A stretch of 64,000 bases of DNA from Indolivaga capnocytophagoides DSM 22835. Lineage in GTDB: Bacteria > Bacteroidota > Bacteroidia > Bacteroidales > Dysgonomonadaceae. Under the pieces are notes generated by a model. The model had not been told where the DNA came from. It saw nothing but the letters and a program-made list of their open reading frames with translations, and did not search any database. The stretch covers positions 248,001 through 312,000 of the forward strand of contig NZ_KE384529.1 of the NCBI RefSeq assembly GCF_000426485.1. The letters are read 5' to 3'. The position numbers were made by a program, and so were the translations under genes. Below, in pieces: positions 34,902-43,544 of the stretch (position 1 is the first letter of the stretch; each line of letters starts with the position of its first letter).

Positions 34902-37900
34902 TTAGAAAGAAAGGTTTAACCCAAAAGTAAAAGTCATAGGTATAGGATACCCCCATGAAGGGTTTTCAGGATCAACACCATTAAAGCTTCTACTTTTTAT
35001 AGTAAATAGATTTTGAGCACTTACATAGGTTCTCAAACTGCTCAATTTTATTTTACTCAAAATATGAGATGGTATATTATAACCAAGCTGAACATTCCTT
35101 AATTTCAAGAAAGAGCCATTTTCAAGATAATAAGTTGAAAAACGGGCTTCGTTGTTTGAATCAGAGTTTGTTATCATCGGAATATTAGAGTCGGGGTTTG
35201 TTACGGGATCATAAGCATTCAACAAACGCCGTCCTTTATTGGAGCGGGTATCCGAAACACTCCAGAAATCGGTCACATACTTCAACTGATTCACTACATC
35301 AACATTATGTATTCCTTGAAAATACATCACCAAATCAAAGTTTTTATAAGCCAGATTAATATTCAATCCATATGAGAAATCAGGATATGGGTCGCCCAAC
35401 CATGTCTGATCCTTTTCATTTATAACTCCGTCATTATTAACATCACGATAACGGATACGTCCTATATTTTTTCCGTCTTGCTTTGCATGCTGATTCAACT
35501 CTTCCTGTGTTTTGAAAATACCATCAGCAACATAACCATAATACGAACCATACGGACGGCCTATTATATTATCATAAGTTCCGTTTCCTCCGAAATCATT
35601 TAATACTGCATCGGGTACTTTGGTCACTTTATTTTTATTTGTCGAAATATTCCCTGCTATATCATATTCCAAACCGAAAGATGTTTTACCTCTATAACCC
35701 AGAGAAAACTCTACCCCTTTATTTTCGGTGTTGGCCCCATTATACCATTTGGCGGCTCCTTCTCCTTTTATAGCCGAATATCCTGGACTGTATAATATAT
35801 CTTTCGTGTTTTTGATATAATATTCTAAAGTACCGTACAACCTATTATCAAGCAAAGCAAAATCAAATCCCCAGTTTGTCTGGGTTGTAGTTTCCCACTT
35901 CAAATCAGGATTTTCGATCTGTACTCTCTTTATGCCCGAAGCCAGTAACCCCGATCCCGTACCTGAAAAATCATATGCTGTACCCCAAACCGCATTCCAA
36001 GTCGGATCACTTTTACCATAATCTGTTACGTAATAGCGATATATAGCCATTGTATTCATTTCCTGATTACCATTCTGTCCCCATCCGAAACGGAATTTGA
36101 GATCAGTGAATATATCTTTGTAATTCTCCATGAATTTCTCCTGAGACAACCTCCATCCTAGATTAAATGCCGGAAATGTACCCCATCTGTTATTCTTTCC
36201 GAATCGAGAAGAACCATCACGACGTAAGGTAACCGAAGCCAGATATTTATCATCGTAGGCATAGTTTACTTTTCCGAAAAATGACATTAACGAATATCCG
36301 TCAGACTTACCAGTCCCTTCACTGGTTCCGGTTCCGGCATCAGGCCACATATAATCAGGGTTCTGAGTTATATAATCTTCGCGCGAAGCTGACATATTAA
36401 TGTCTTCCTGCCTGAACATCTCGTGTCCTAACAAAGTTTCAACCCGGTTTTTCCCTATCTGAAAATCGTATGTCGCGGTATTTGTCCAAGACCATTTTGT
36501 CCAATGAGCCTGTTCCATTGTTGACTTATTAGTTGTATTGGTCACATATCCGTCCTGATAAGAATAAGTTAAAGTTCGTTTATAGTAATTACCATAATCA
36601 AGACCAAAACTAGAACGAACATTTAATCCTTTCAACGGATTTACATTTATATAAGCATTACCTAAAGCTCTCCAATACCGGTATGAATTATCTCTGTTAT
36701 CATAAACCAAGCGAGCAGGGTTTTGCCTGTCTGGTAATCCGGTAATAGGTCCACCCCAATTTGATCCATCGTCTGTCTTCACAGGTATAAACGGAACTGC
36801 AATCAAAGCAGCTTCAACAATCTGATAAGGTTGTGTAACTTCGGTAGTTCTGTTTAAAGTAAAATTTTCTCCTATGGTAATAAGTCCGTCAAGTAATTTA
36901 TAGTCTGTATTCATTCTCGCCGAAATTCGCGAGAAGTCTGTATATTTAACCAAACCATTATTGTCTAAGTACCCCAAAGAAAAATAAGACGAGCCTTTTT
37001 CATTACCATTACTTATCGATAAATTATAAGACTGCATAACTCCGGTTCTGGTAATTTCGTCAAACCAGTCGGTATTAGCAGGTTTCATTGTTTTGGCTTT
37101 ATCTAAATATTCGGGGAAATAAACATTTTTAATAGTTGAGCGGCCATCCGATGCGGTTCCTAAGTCATATACTATACCGAGATTATTAGAATTCGGATTT
37201 TCGCCACTATTAATGTATGCCTGTCCTAATACCTGAGCATACTCTTTAGAGCTCAATACATCTATTTTATTATTATACATAGATGCAGTAACATAAGCAT
37301 CAAAATTCACTTTAAGGGCCCCTTTCTTTCCTTTTTTAGTTGTCACAATGATGACACCATTGGCCGCCCTCGATCCGTAAATACTTGCAGAAGAAGCATC
37401 TCTAAGAACCTGTATACTTTCAATGTCATTTGAATTGAGTTCGTGCATTCCTGAAGTAGAAGCAACACCGTCTATTATATAAAGAGGATCGGTATTATTC
37501 CAGGTACCAACACCTCTGATCTTTATTGTTGCCGACCCACTCGGATTACCATCGGCTGTAACCTGCATACCAGGTATACGTCCTTGTAAGGCTTTCATCG
37601 GGTTATTTTCCGAAGCAGACATCATATCTTTTACATCTACGACAGATACAGCGCCTGTTAAGTCAGCCTTTCTTTCAGTACGATAGCCTACTGCAACCAC
37701 CTCATTAAGCAATAATGCATTTTCTTCCAGAACCACATCTATTGTACTCCGGTTGTTGACTGAAATATTCTGAGTTTTGAATCCGATATAAGAAATTGTT
37801 ATGGTTGCATTTGAACCTACTTGCAAAGAATATTTTCCATCTATATCGGTTATGGTTCCATTCGTTGTACCGGTTTCCACAACCGAAACTCCGATAACAG

Positions 37901-38036
37901 GTTCTTTATCCGTTGCTGAGATAATAGTACCCTGTACAGTCTTATTCTGTGCTGATAAATGTGGAATAAAGCACAGAAGGAAAAGTAAAGTGAAAAACTT
38001 CAGTCTACTTTTTCTCAAAAATAATTTCTGATCCAT
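34902..38036 (-). CDS. SusC-like TonB-dependent transporter of the fructan PUL
   Basis: 1044 residues from the ATG at 38036 (a TTG three bases earlier is less likely). Signal peptide ends LSAQ; the regulatory-like domain spans about 32-110; plug motifs are LQGRIPGMQV, LYIIDGVAS, IQVLRDASSASIYGSRAANGVI; the barrel ends in FTFGLNLSF. First gene of the operon susC-susD-binder-GH32-GH32-MFS. Substrate fructan is inferred from the neighbours. Confidence 0.95.
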   Translation of the reverse strand: MDQKLFLRKSRLKFFTLLFLLCFIPHLSAQNKTVQGTIISATDKEPVIGVSVVETGTTNGTITDIDGKYSLQVGSNATITISYIGFKTQNISVNNRSTIDVVLEENALLLNEVVAVGYRTERKADLTGAVSVVDVKDMMSASENNPMKALQGRIPGMQVTADGNPSGSATIKIRGVGTWNNTDPLYIIDGVASTSGMHELNSNDIESIQVLRDASSASIYGSRAANGVIIVTTKKGKKGALKVNFDAYVTASMYNNKIDVLSSKEYAQVLGQAYINSGENPNSNNLGIVYDLGTASDGRSTIKNVYFPEYLDKAKTMKPANTDWFDEITRTGVMQSYNLSISNGNEKGSSYFSLGYLDNNGLVKYTDFSRISARMNTDYKLLDGLITIGENFTLNRTTEVTQPYQIVEAALIAVPFIPVKTDDGSNWGGPITGLPDRQNPARLVYDNRDNSYRYWRALGNAYINVNPLKGLNVRSSFGLDYGNYYKRTLTYSYQDGYVTNTTNKSTMEQAHWTKWSWTNTATYDFQIGKNRVETLLGHEMFRQEDINMSASREDYITQNPDYMWPDAGTGTSEGTGKSDGYSLMSFFGKVNYAYDDKYLASVTLRRDGSSRFGKNNRWGTFPAFNLGWRLSQEKFMENYKDIFTDLKFRFGWGQNGNQEMNTMAIYRYYVTDYGKSDPTWNAVWGTAYDFSGTGSGLLASGIKRVQIENPDLKWETTTQTNWGFDFALLDNRLYGTLEYYIKNTKDILYSPGYSAIKGEGAAKWYNGANTENKGVEFSLGYRGKTSFGLEYDIAGNISTNKNKVTKVPDAVLNDFGGNGTYDNIIGRPYGSYYGYVADGIFKTQEELNQHAKQDGKNIGRIRYRDVNNDGVINEKDQTWLGDPYPDFSYGLNINLAYKNFDLVMYFQGIHNVDVVNQLKYVTDFWSVSDTRSNKGRRLLNAYDPVTNPDSNIPMITNSDSNNEARFSTYYLENGSFLKLRNVQLGYNIPSHILSKIKLSSLRTYVSAQNLFTIKSRSFNGVDPENPSWGYPIPMTFTFGLNLSF

Positions 38037-38078
38037 CAATTTGGCAAAGATTTAGGTTTATTAATATTTTAACGAGAA

Positions 38079-38086
38079 CAAAGGTA
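38079..38086 (-). promoter_or_regulatory. -7 element of the fructan PUL
   Basis: Minus-strand TACCTTTG matches TAnnTTTG about 43 bases before the susC start. No -33 element at the right distance, as expected for an HTCS-activated promoter. Confidence 0.5.
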
Positions 38087-38196
38087 TCTGAGAACACCAA
38101 AGCTCTCTAGCCGAATCGTATCAAAAGCAGGTAGATTTGTAACACGAATGTGTAATACAGCTCTTTGAATACTATATGACAATACTTTAACATAAA

Positions 38197-38226
38197 AAAG
38201 GCCAATAGATATATCTACTGGCCTTT
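38197..38226 (-). terminator. Terminator-like hairpin upstream of the fructan susC promoter
   Basis: AAAGGCCA/TGGCCTTT continues into a self-complementary TAGATATATCTA core (about 14 bp, one mismatch). The minus strand reads GGCCTTTTTTATG, a good T run. It lies upstream of the susC -7 element, so it would stop a transcript arriving from the right, not susC mRNA. Confidence 0.6.
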
Positions 38227-38636
38227 CTATATTTAATTGATGCTTTACAATCAAATCGTAATCATATGAAGTACATCTTTCGTTGTAATTACTAACAACT
38301 CCAAAAGTGTAAGAAAGATATTAATATATAAAAAGCGCGTAATTCCTCTAAGAATCCATTTAATACAAAATAAATTTTTGCCATAATTCAGATTAAATCA
38401 ATATATATCATATTCATCTGAATATCGGGAGATAATATAGCAAGAAAGCAGCAATAGCGTACTGATGCCCGAATTAAAGAGAACCCTGAATGAAACAAAA
38501 GAACCACTGACAAAGACCTAATTAACTTTCAGACGGCTTATCCCTATAAGCACTGAAATAACAAGCATTATTGAATGTAAGAAAAGTTGATCTGTAGTTT
38601 GATATCGCTTTGTTTCAAAGATAGGTAATAAGCTTA

Positions 38637-38685
38637 TATTAAAAGCTATAAGCACCTCAAAAAGGGATCTTATAGCTTTTTAATA
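38637..38685. terminator. Long hairpin before the sulfur operon
   Basis: TATTAAAAGCTATAAG pairs with CTTATAGCTTTTTAATA, 16-base loop, T-rich on both strands. It lies 69 bases before the cysteine synthase start. It could insulate the operon or end a short plus-strand RNA. Confidence 0.5.
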
Positions 38686-38721
38686 TACCTTAAAGATGGT
38701 ATTTTCCGAACATACAAAATT

Positions 38722-38731
38722 CTATTTATTT
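38722..38731 (+). promoter_or_regulatory. Weak promoter-like element of the sulfur operon
   Basis: TATTTATTTG resembles TAnnTTTG with altered spacing, 22 bases before the ATG. No clear -33 element is seen. Confidence 0.25.
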
Positions 38732-38753
38732 GCAATATAAATATTACATCATT

Positions 38754-39692
38754 ATGGCTAAGATCGCAAAAGCAATAACAGAATTAATAGGTAATACTCC
38801 CCTATTGGAATTAACCGCAATTGAACACAAATTTAAATTAAATGCACAGATTATAGCAAAGTTAGAATATCTCAATCCCGGGCGCAGTGTGAAAGACCGC
38901 ATCGGTTTGGCTCTGATTGAAGATGCCGAACAGAAAGGAATTCTCAAAAAAAACAGCGTAATAATAGAACCGACCAGTGGAAATACCGGTATTGCTTTAG
39001 CTCTTGTTGCAGCATCCAAAGGTTATAAAATTATACTTACAATGCCGGATACCATGAGTGTAGAACGCCGCAGCTTATTAAAAGCCCTCGGTGCTGAACT
39101 CGTTTTAACACCGGGACATGAAGGTATGGGGGGAGCTATACGCAAAGCTGAAGAATTAAAATCTGTTACATCTGGAGCCGTAGTTTTACAGCAATTTCTT
39201 AACCCTTCCAATCCGAAGATGCACCGCGAAACAACCGCCAAAGAAATATGGAACGATACTTATGGAAAAGTGGATATATTCGTAGGAGGTGTAGGAACCG
39301 GAGGTACAGTTTCGGGCGTTGGTCAGGCTCTGAAAAAGCTCAATCCACGGATAAAGATCATAGCAGTGGAACCGTTCGACTCGCCTGTATTATCCGGAGG
39401 CAAATCTGGACCACATAAGATACAAGGGATAGGAGCAGGTTTTGTTCCGGAGATATACGATCCGACAGTTGTTGATGAGATATTTAAAGTAAAAAACGAA
39501 GATGCTTTTGAAACAGGTAGACAACTGGCTGTCAATGAAGGTCTGATAATCGGCATTTCTTCAGGAGCGGCAGTATACGCTGCTATTCAGATCGCTAAGC
39601 GAGTCGAAAATAAAGGAAAACAAATTGTTGTAGTATTACCAGACACAGGAGAGAGATACCTGTCGACTCTTTTATTTCATCAACCTGAATAA
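38754..39692 (+). CDS. cysK: Cysteine synthase (O-acetylserine sulfhydrylase), PLP enzyme
   Basis: 312 residues from the ATG at 38754; an upstream TTG adds eight residues without family likeness. PLP lysine K47 is in [10 protein letters not shown], the substrate loop is TSGNTGIAL, the phosphate-binding loop [12 protein letters not shown], and the C-terminal motif [11 protein letters not shown]. It makes cysteine from O-acetylserine and sulfide. As first gene of the encapsulin operon, 6 bases before dsrE, it probably provides cysteine for the encapsulated desulfurase, or re-fixes sulfide released from stored sulfur. It could be a CysK or CysM type. Confidence 0.92.
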   Translation: MAKIAKAITELIGNTPLLELTAIEHKFKLNAQIIAKLEYLNPGRSVKDRIGLALIEDAEQKGILKKNSVIIEPTSGNTGIALALVAASKGYKIILTMPDTMSVERRSLLKALGAELVLTPGHEGMGGAIRKAEELKSVTSGAVVLQQFLNPSNPKMHRETTAKEIWNDTYGKVDIFVGGVGTGGTVSGVGQALKKLNPRIKIIAVEPFDSPVLSGGKSGPHKIQGIGAGFVPEIYDPTVVDEIFKVKNEDAFETGRQLAVNEGLIIGISSGAAVYAAIQIAKRVENKGKQIVVVLPDTGERYLSTLLFHQPE

Positions 39693-39698
39693 TTTACT

Positions 39699-40172
39699 AT
39701 GCAAAAAAAATTATCAATCATCAGCTTTAGCGGCGACTTCGACAAATTAACTGCTGTTTTTACTCTGGCAACAGGGGCAGCGGCTGTAGGATATGAGGTC
39801 AACATTTTTTTTACATTTTGGGGGCTTAATGCTATCAAGAAAAAACAGGGACGCAGTTTTCTGGGAAAGTCTCCTCTGACTAAACTTTTCGGATTTTTTA
39901 TGGGTGGATTAAAAGCTGCTCCTGTAAGCCGTCTTAACTTCGGAGGAATCAGTCCTAAAATATTCCGTTCTCTCATGAAAAAGAATAATGTAGCCACACT
40001 CGAAGAATTGGTTGACTCGGCTAAAATACTCGAAGTGAATCTGTATGCCTGCGAAATGGCTATGCACATACTAGGTCTGAACAAAGAAGATTTTATTCCC
40101 GAAGTTAAAGATGTATTAGGTGTTGCGACATTTCTGAAAATGGCAGATGACGGACAAACCTTATTTATTTAA
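39699..40172 (+). CDS. DsrE-family sulfur carrier protein
   Basis: 157 residues. N-terminal beta-alpha-beta typical of DsrE/DsrE2 proteins: KLSIISFSGDFDKLTAVFTLATGAAAVGYEVNIFFTFWGLNAIKK. The putative persulfide-carrying C118 lies in LYACEMAMHILGL, the conserved DsrE cysteine motif. The middle part (about 60-95) is basic and hydrophobic and may touch membrane. DsrE proteins accept or pass sulfane sulfur, often with TusA, which is encoded 20 bases later. Confidence 0.88.
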   Translation: MQKKLSIISFSGDFDKLTAVFTLATGAAAVGYEVNIFFTFWGLNAIKKKQGRSFLGKSPLTKLFGFFMGGLKAAPVSRLNFGGISPKIFRSLMKKNNVATLEELVDSAKILEVNLYACEMAMHILGLNKEDFIPEVKDVLGVATFLKMADDGQTLFI

Positions 40173-40192
40173 ATACAATAAACATTATCATA

Positions 40193-40417
40193 ATGGCTAC
40201 ATATCAATTAGACATAACAAAAGAACATTGTCCGATGACTTTTGTAAAAACAAAAATAGAATTAGCAAAACTAAAACAAGGTGATCTACTCGAAGTATTT
40301 TTAGTTGAAGGAGAACCTCTCGAAAACGTGCCCCGAACTACAACCGAACAAGGGTATACCGTAATAGGGATCGAACATGTAAAAGAAAATATACACAAAG
40401 TAACTATACAAAAATAA
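40193..40417 (+). CDS. TusA-family sulfurtransferase
   Basis: 74 residues, one complete TusA domain. The active cysteine C13 is in HCPMTFVKTKIEL; the classical CPxP motif is here CPMT, as in several TusA-like carriers. The acidic strand LLEVFLVEGEPLENVPRTTTEQGY follows. It carries sulfur as a persulfide between a desulfurase and acceptors. Neighbours suggest transfer between the encapsulated desulfurase and DsrE. It is translated 8 bases before the shell gene. Confidence 0.9.
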   Translation: MATYQLDITKEHCPMTFVKTKIELAKLKQGDLLEVFLVEGEPLENVPRTTTEQGYTVIGIEHVKENIHKVTIQK

Positions 40418-40425
40418 TAATAACT

Positions 40426-41865
40426 ATGGCAAAAAATGATTTACAGCGTAGTGTTACTACAGCTACAGCACGCAAGTTGGCAACGACTACCAAAACACCT
40501 CCTCAGATGGGGTCTATCACCCCTCGTTTGTTACTAAAACTTTTGCCATGGGTACAGGTCGACTCCGGAACTTATAGGGTAAACCGGACAAAAGTCGAAT
40601 TGAAAAAAGCAGAAAGGATAGATATCGAATTTTACGATGGAGTACCTGCTTTCAGTGCCAGTTCTTTTCGTCGAATACCTTTATTTTCACACATCGAAGA
40701 AAGTATTGTAAACCGTCTTGCCGAAAAATTTGAAATAAAGGAAGTATCTCTCGGTGAATACCTTATAAAAGAAGGAAAGGATAGCCAGAAATTTTTCATT
40801 GTTGCTCAAGGACAGGCTGAAATATACAGCAAAGGACCTCATGGCGAGAATCTCCGCATAGCATTATTATCTGAAGGCGAGTATTTTGGGGAAGCAGATT
40901 TACTTTCCGACAAAGCATCATCCGTTACAGTAAAGAGTGTTACTAATGGGGTATATTTCACATTGAGTAGTTCAGAGCTTGAAGGTATTATTCATGACGT
41001 ACCCAACTTTAGAGATGAATTTCAGAAAGCGGTAGACGAACATTTACGCTTACGTGCAACCGTAAATACACATGGCGAAAAACATATCGACCTGGTATCC
41101 GGACATGAAGAAGATAATATTATACCCGAAACATATATTGATTACGAAGAAAATCCGAGAGAATATTCACTCAACACTCTTCAAACAGTAGTAAGAGTTC
41201 ATACCCGTGTTTCGGATTTATATAACAATCCATATAATCAGCTCGAACAGCAAATGCGCTTAAGCATAGAAAGTGTCCGTGAACGTCAAGAATGGGAATT
41301 GATTAATAACCGATACTTCGGACTTTTGAACAGTGTAGAACCCGGATACAGAATCAGTACACGCTATGGTTCGCCGACACCCGATGATTTAGATGAGCTA
41401 TTGTCTTTAGTATGGAAAAATCCATCGTTCTTTATTGCTCATCCTCGTGCTATCGCAGCTTTCGAACGGGAATGCACATGGCGGGGAGTTCCTCCGGTAA
41501 CAACACACTTATTCGGTGTACCTGTTATACTCTGGCGGGGAGTTCCTATTATCCCCAGTGATAAACTGGAAATAAAAGGACAATACCTGACTAATCGAGG
41601 AGTTGGTTCAACCGAAATTATTCTTGTGCGAATCGGAGAAAAGGAGCAAGGTGTAGTCGGACTTCATCAGGCTGGAATACCGGGAGAGATTGCCCCCAGC
41701 TTATCCGCTCGTTTGATGGGACTAGATAAGTTCGGTGTAGCATCTTATCTGCTTACCAAGTATTTTTCTTTAGCATCATTAACTGATGATGCAATTGCCG
41801 TTCTCGAAAATGTAGAAGTCGGATTTTACCATAATTACCAACATCGCAATGCGGTAGAAAAATAG
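40426..41865 (+). CDS. Family 2 encapsulin shell protein with inserted cyclic-nucleotide-binding-like domain (family 2B)
   Basis: 479 residues. The N-arm (1-55: LQRSVTTATARKLATTTKTPPQM, ITPRLLLKLLPWVQVDSGTYRVNR) and the HK97-fold remainder (from about 235: YIDYEENPREYSL, HTRVSDLYNNPYNQLEQQ, GSPTPDDLDELL, FFIAHPRAIAAF, VGLHQAGIPGE) match the SrpI-type family 2 encapsulins as I remember them. A cNMP-binding fold occupies about 84-200. Its phosphate cassette reads FGEADLL (F154-L160) but the usual PR pair is A164-S165, so the ligand-gripping Arg is missing. The protein should self-assemble into a nanocompartment around the desulfurase encoded 8 bases downstream. Confidence 0.92.
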   Translation: MAKNDLQRSVTTATARKLATTTKTPPQMGSITPRLLLKLLPWVQVDSGTYRVNRTKVELKKAERIDIEFYDGVPAFSASSFRRIPLFSHIEESIVNRLAEKFEIKEVSLGEYLIKEGKDSQKFFIVAQGQAEIYSKGPHGENLRIALLSEGEYFGEADLLSDKASSVTVKSVTNGVYFTLSSSELEGIIHDVPNFRDEFQKAVDEHLRLRATVNTHGEKHIDLVSGHEEDNIIPETYIDYEENPREYSLNTLQTVVRVHTRVSDLYNNPYNQLEQQMRLSIESVRERQEWELINNRYFGLLNSVEPGYRISTRYGSPTPDDLDELLSLVWKNPSFFIAHPRAIAAFERECTWRGVPPVTTHLFGVPVILWRGVPIIPSDKLEIKGQYLTNRGVGSTEIILVRIGEKEQGVVGLHQAGIPGEIAPSLSARLMGLDKFGVASYLLTKYFSLASLTDDAIAVLENVEVGFYHNYQHRNAVEK

Positions 41866-41873
41866 CCGAATCT

Positions 41874-43460
41874 ATGATTGAAGATTATCATCCACAGTCC
41901 TACCCTACTGATTTTAATGATGTAAGCAAACTGCGGGAAATTGCCGAAAAGATATTAACAGCCGAAAGTCAAGAGAATAATGTATCCGAATTGATTCCGG
42001 ATGATATTAACCTCGAGAGTGTTTTTGCTTCATTTACTTCCTTGCAAAAAGGTGTACCACTTGTCAATGAACTGAGCAACTTCTATTTTGATGATCAATT
42101 GGCTTCTAATCCCGAGAAAGTTCGAGATTATAGTCTAAATAGATCAGCATCAGAAGAATTTGGGGCTAACGAATATGGAGTTAATTCATTTTTTGATGAA
42201 ACTTCGCTATCTAAGACTGCCACACAGGAAGTATTCGACCCTGAGATAATCCGCCAAGACTTTCCGATCCTGCATCAGAGAGTAAATGGAAAGCCTTTGA
42301 TCTGGTTTGACAATGCCGCTACAACTCAAAAGCCACAGGTTGTAATTGATGAGATAGCACGTTTTTATGCAACCGACAATTCAAATATTCATAGAGCTGC
42401 GCATACATTAGCCGGGCGGTCTACGGATGCCTATGAGAATGCAAGAGAAAAGGTTCAGAAATTCATCAATGCCTCCTCATCCGAGGAAATAATCTTTGTG
42501 AGAGGCACTACAGAAGGCATAAATCTGATAACCCAGACATTCGGCTGGAAATACATTCAGGAAGGAGACGAAATAATAGTTTCGACTCTCGATCATCATG
42601 CTAATATAGTTCCATGGCAACAACTTGCTAAAGAGAAAAAAGCGAAGTTGCTGGCTATTCCGGTAGATGACAAGGGCGACATTATATTGGAAGAATACGA
42701 GCGGATGATTAGTCCCCGTACCAAGATAGTATCTATCGGACAGGTAAATAATACCTTCGGAACTATATCCCCGGTAAAAACAGTAATAGAGATAGCCAAA
42801 CGATACAATGCCCGCGTAGTAATAGATGGGGCACAATCAATAGCTCATACAAAAGTAGATGTTCAGAATCTTGATTGCGATTTCTTTGTATTCTCAGGAC
42901 ATAAAGTATATGGTCCCAACGGAATAGGTATAGTCTATGGAAAGAAAGAACTGCTCTCTATTTTACCACCATGGCAAGGCGGCGGGAACATGATAAAGGA
43001 TGTGACATTGGAAGAAACTCAATTCAATGCCCCTCCTGCCAGATTTGAGGCGGGAACACCCAATGTTGCCGATGCTGTCGGACTTGGTATTGCCTTGGAC
43101 TATGTAAAAAAAATAGGGTTAGAAAAGATTGAAAAATACGAACACGAATTGACTGAGTATGCACGCAAACGCCTCAGTGAAATCCCAGGATTGAATCTTA
43201 TCGGTAATCCCAAAGAACGAATAAGTGTAGTATCTTTTATTTTAGAAGGAATCCCTACCATAGAAGTAGGCCAACTATTGGATAAAGAAGGTATTGCCGT
43301 ACGCTCGGGACACCATTGCGCTCAACCGTCACTCCGTCGGTTCGGACTGGAAGCAACCGTGCGCCCCTCTTTTTCATTTTATAATACAAAGCAGGAAATA
43401 GATCAGCTAGTGAAAGCGATTATTAAGATCCAGGCTAATTACCAGAGAGCTGGAATTTAA
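41874..43460 (+). CDS. Cysteine desulfurase (SufS type) with N-terminal encapsulation extension, cargo enzyme
   Basis: 528 residues, about 120 longer than SufS. The core begins at FDPEIIRQDFPILHQRV (about 121). It has the PLP lysine K344 (SGHKVYGPNG), the stacking His pair H241/H242 (STLDHHANIVPW) and the active cysteine C482 in RSGHHCAQPSLRRF, the group II signature. It converts cysteine to alanine plus enzyme persulfide. The extension (1-120) is acidic and low in conserved folds, like the disordered cargo-loading segment of encapsulated desulfurases. No sufBCD or sufE lies nearby, so iron-sulfur assembly is a less likely main job than sulfur storage. Confidence 0.93.
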   Translation: MIEDYHPQSYPTDFNDVSKLREIAEKILTAESQENNVSELIPDDINLESVFASFTSLQKGVPLVNELSNFYFDDQLASNPEKVRDYSLNRSASEEFGANEYGVNSFFDETSLSKTATQEVFDPEIIRQDFPILHQRVNGKPLIWFDNAATTQKPQVVIDEIARFYATDNSNIHRAAHTLAGRSTDAYENAREKVQKFINASSSEEIIFVRGTTEGINLITQTFGWKYIQEGDEIIVSTLDHHANIVPWQQLAKEKKAKLLAIPVDDKGDIILEEYERMISPRTKIVSIGQVNNTFGTISPVKTVIEIAKRYNARVVIDGAQSIAHTKVDVQNLDCDFFVFSGHKVYGPNGIGIVYGKKELLSILPPWQGGGNMIKDVTLEETQFNAPPARFEAGTPNVADAVGLGIALDYVKKIGLEKIEKYEHELTEYARKRLSEIPGLNLIGNPKERISVVSFILEGIPTIEVGQLLDKEGIAVRSGHHCAQPSLRRFGLEATVRPSFSFYNTKQEIDQLVKAIIKIQANYQRAGI

Positions 43461-43481
43461 AAATTCTTATAGCCATATATA

Positions 43482-43518
43482 TGAACCCCAACGTTTTTTA
43501 TCCAAACGTTGAGGTTCA
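43482..43518. terminator. Terminator between the sulfur operon and GH97
   Basis: A 15-bp stem with one mismatch (TGAACCCCAACGTTT against AAACGTTGAGGTTCA), short loop, then TTTTAAATTT on the plus strand. It is between two convergent stop codons and can serve both. Confidence 0.85.
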
Positions 43519-43544
43519 TTTTAAATTTCAGAATAAGATGTGTT

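Larger units (their letters stand above)
38037..38753. other. Divergent intergenic region, fructan PUL / sulfur operon
   Basis: 717 bases without a convincing gene. It contains the susC promoter (38079-38086), a terminator hairpin firing leftward (38197-38226), a long hairpin (38637-38685) and a weak promoter just before the cysteine synthase gene. The ~410 bases between the hairpins have no long ORF and could hold a small RNA. Confidence 0.5.

Noticed and set aside
38069-38254. 61-codon minus-strand ORF upstream of the fructan susC
   Set aside because: It covers the susC -7 element and the terminator hairpin and has no protein-like composition.
40426-41865. CRP-type transcription regulator
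   Set aside because: A cNMP-like fold is present but there is no HTH; the rest is the HK97-type encapsulin shell.
41874-43460. Housekeeping SufS for iron-sulfur assembly
   Set aside because: No sufBCD or sufE nearby, 120-residue N-terminal extension, and direct linkage to a shell gene favour an encapsulated cargo.
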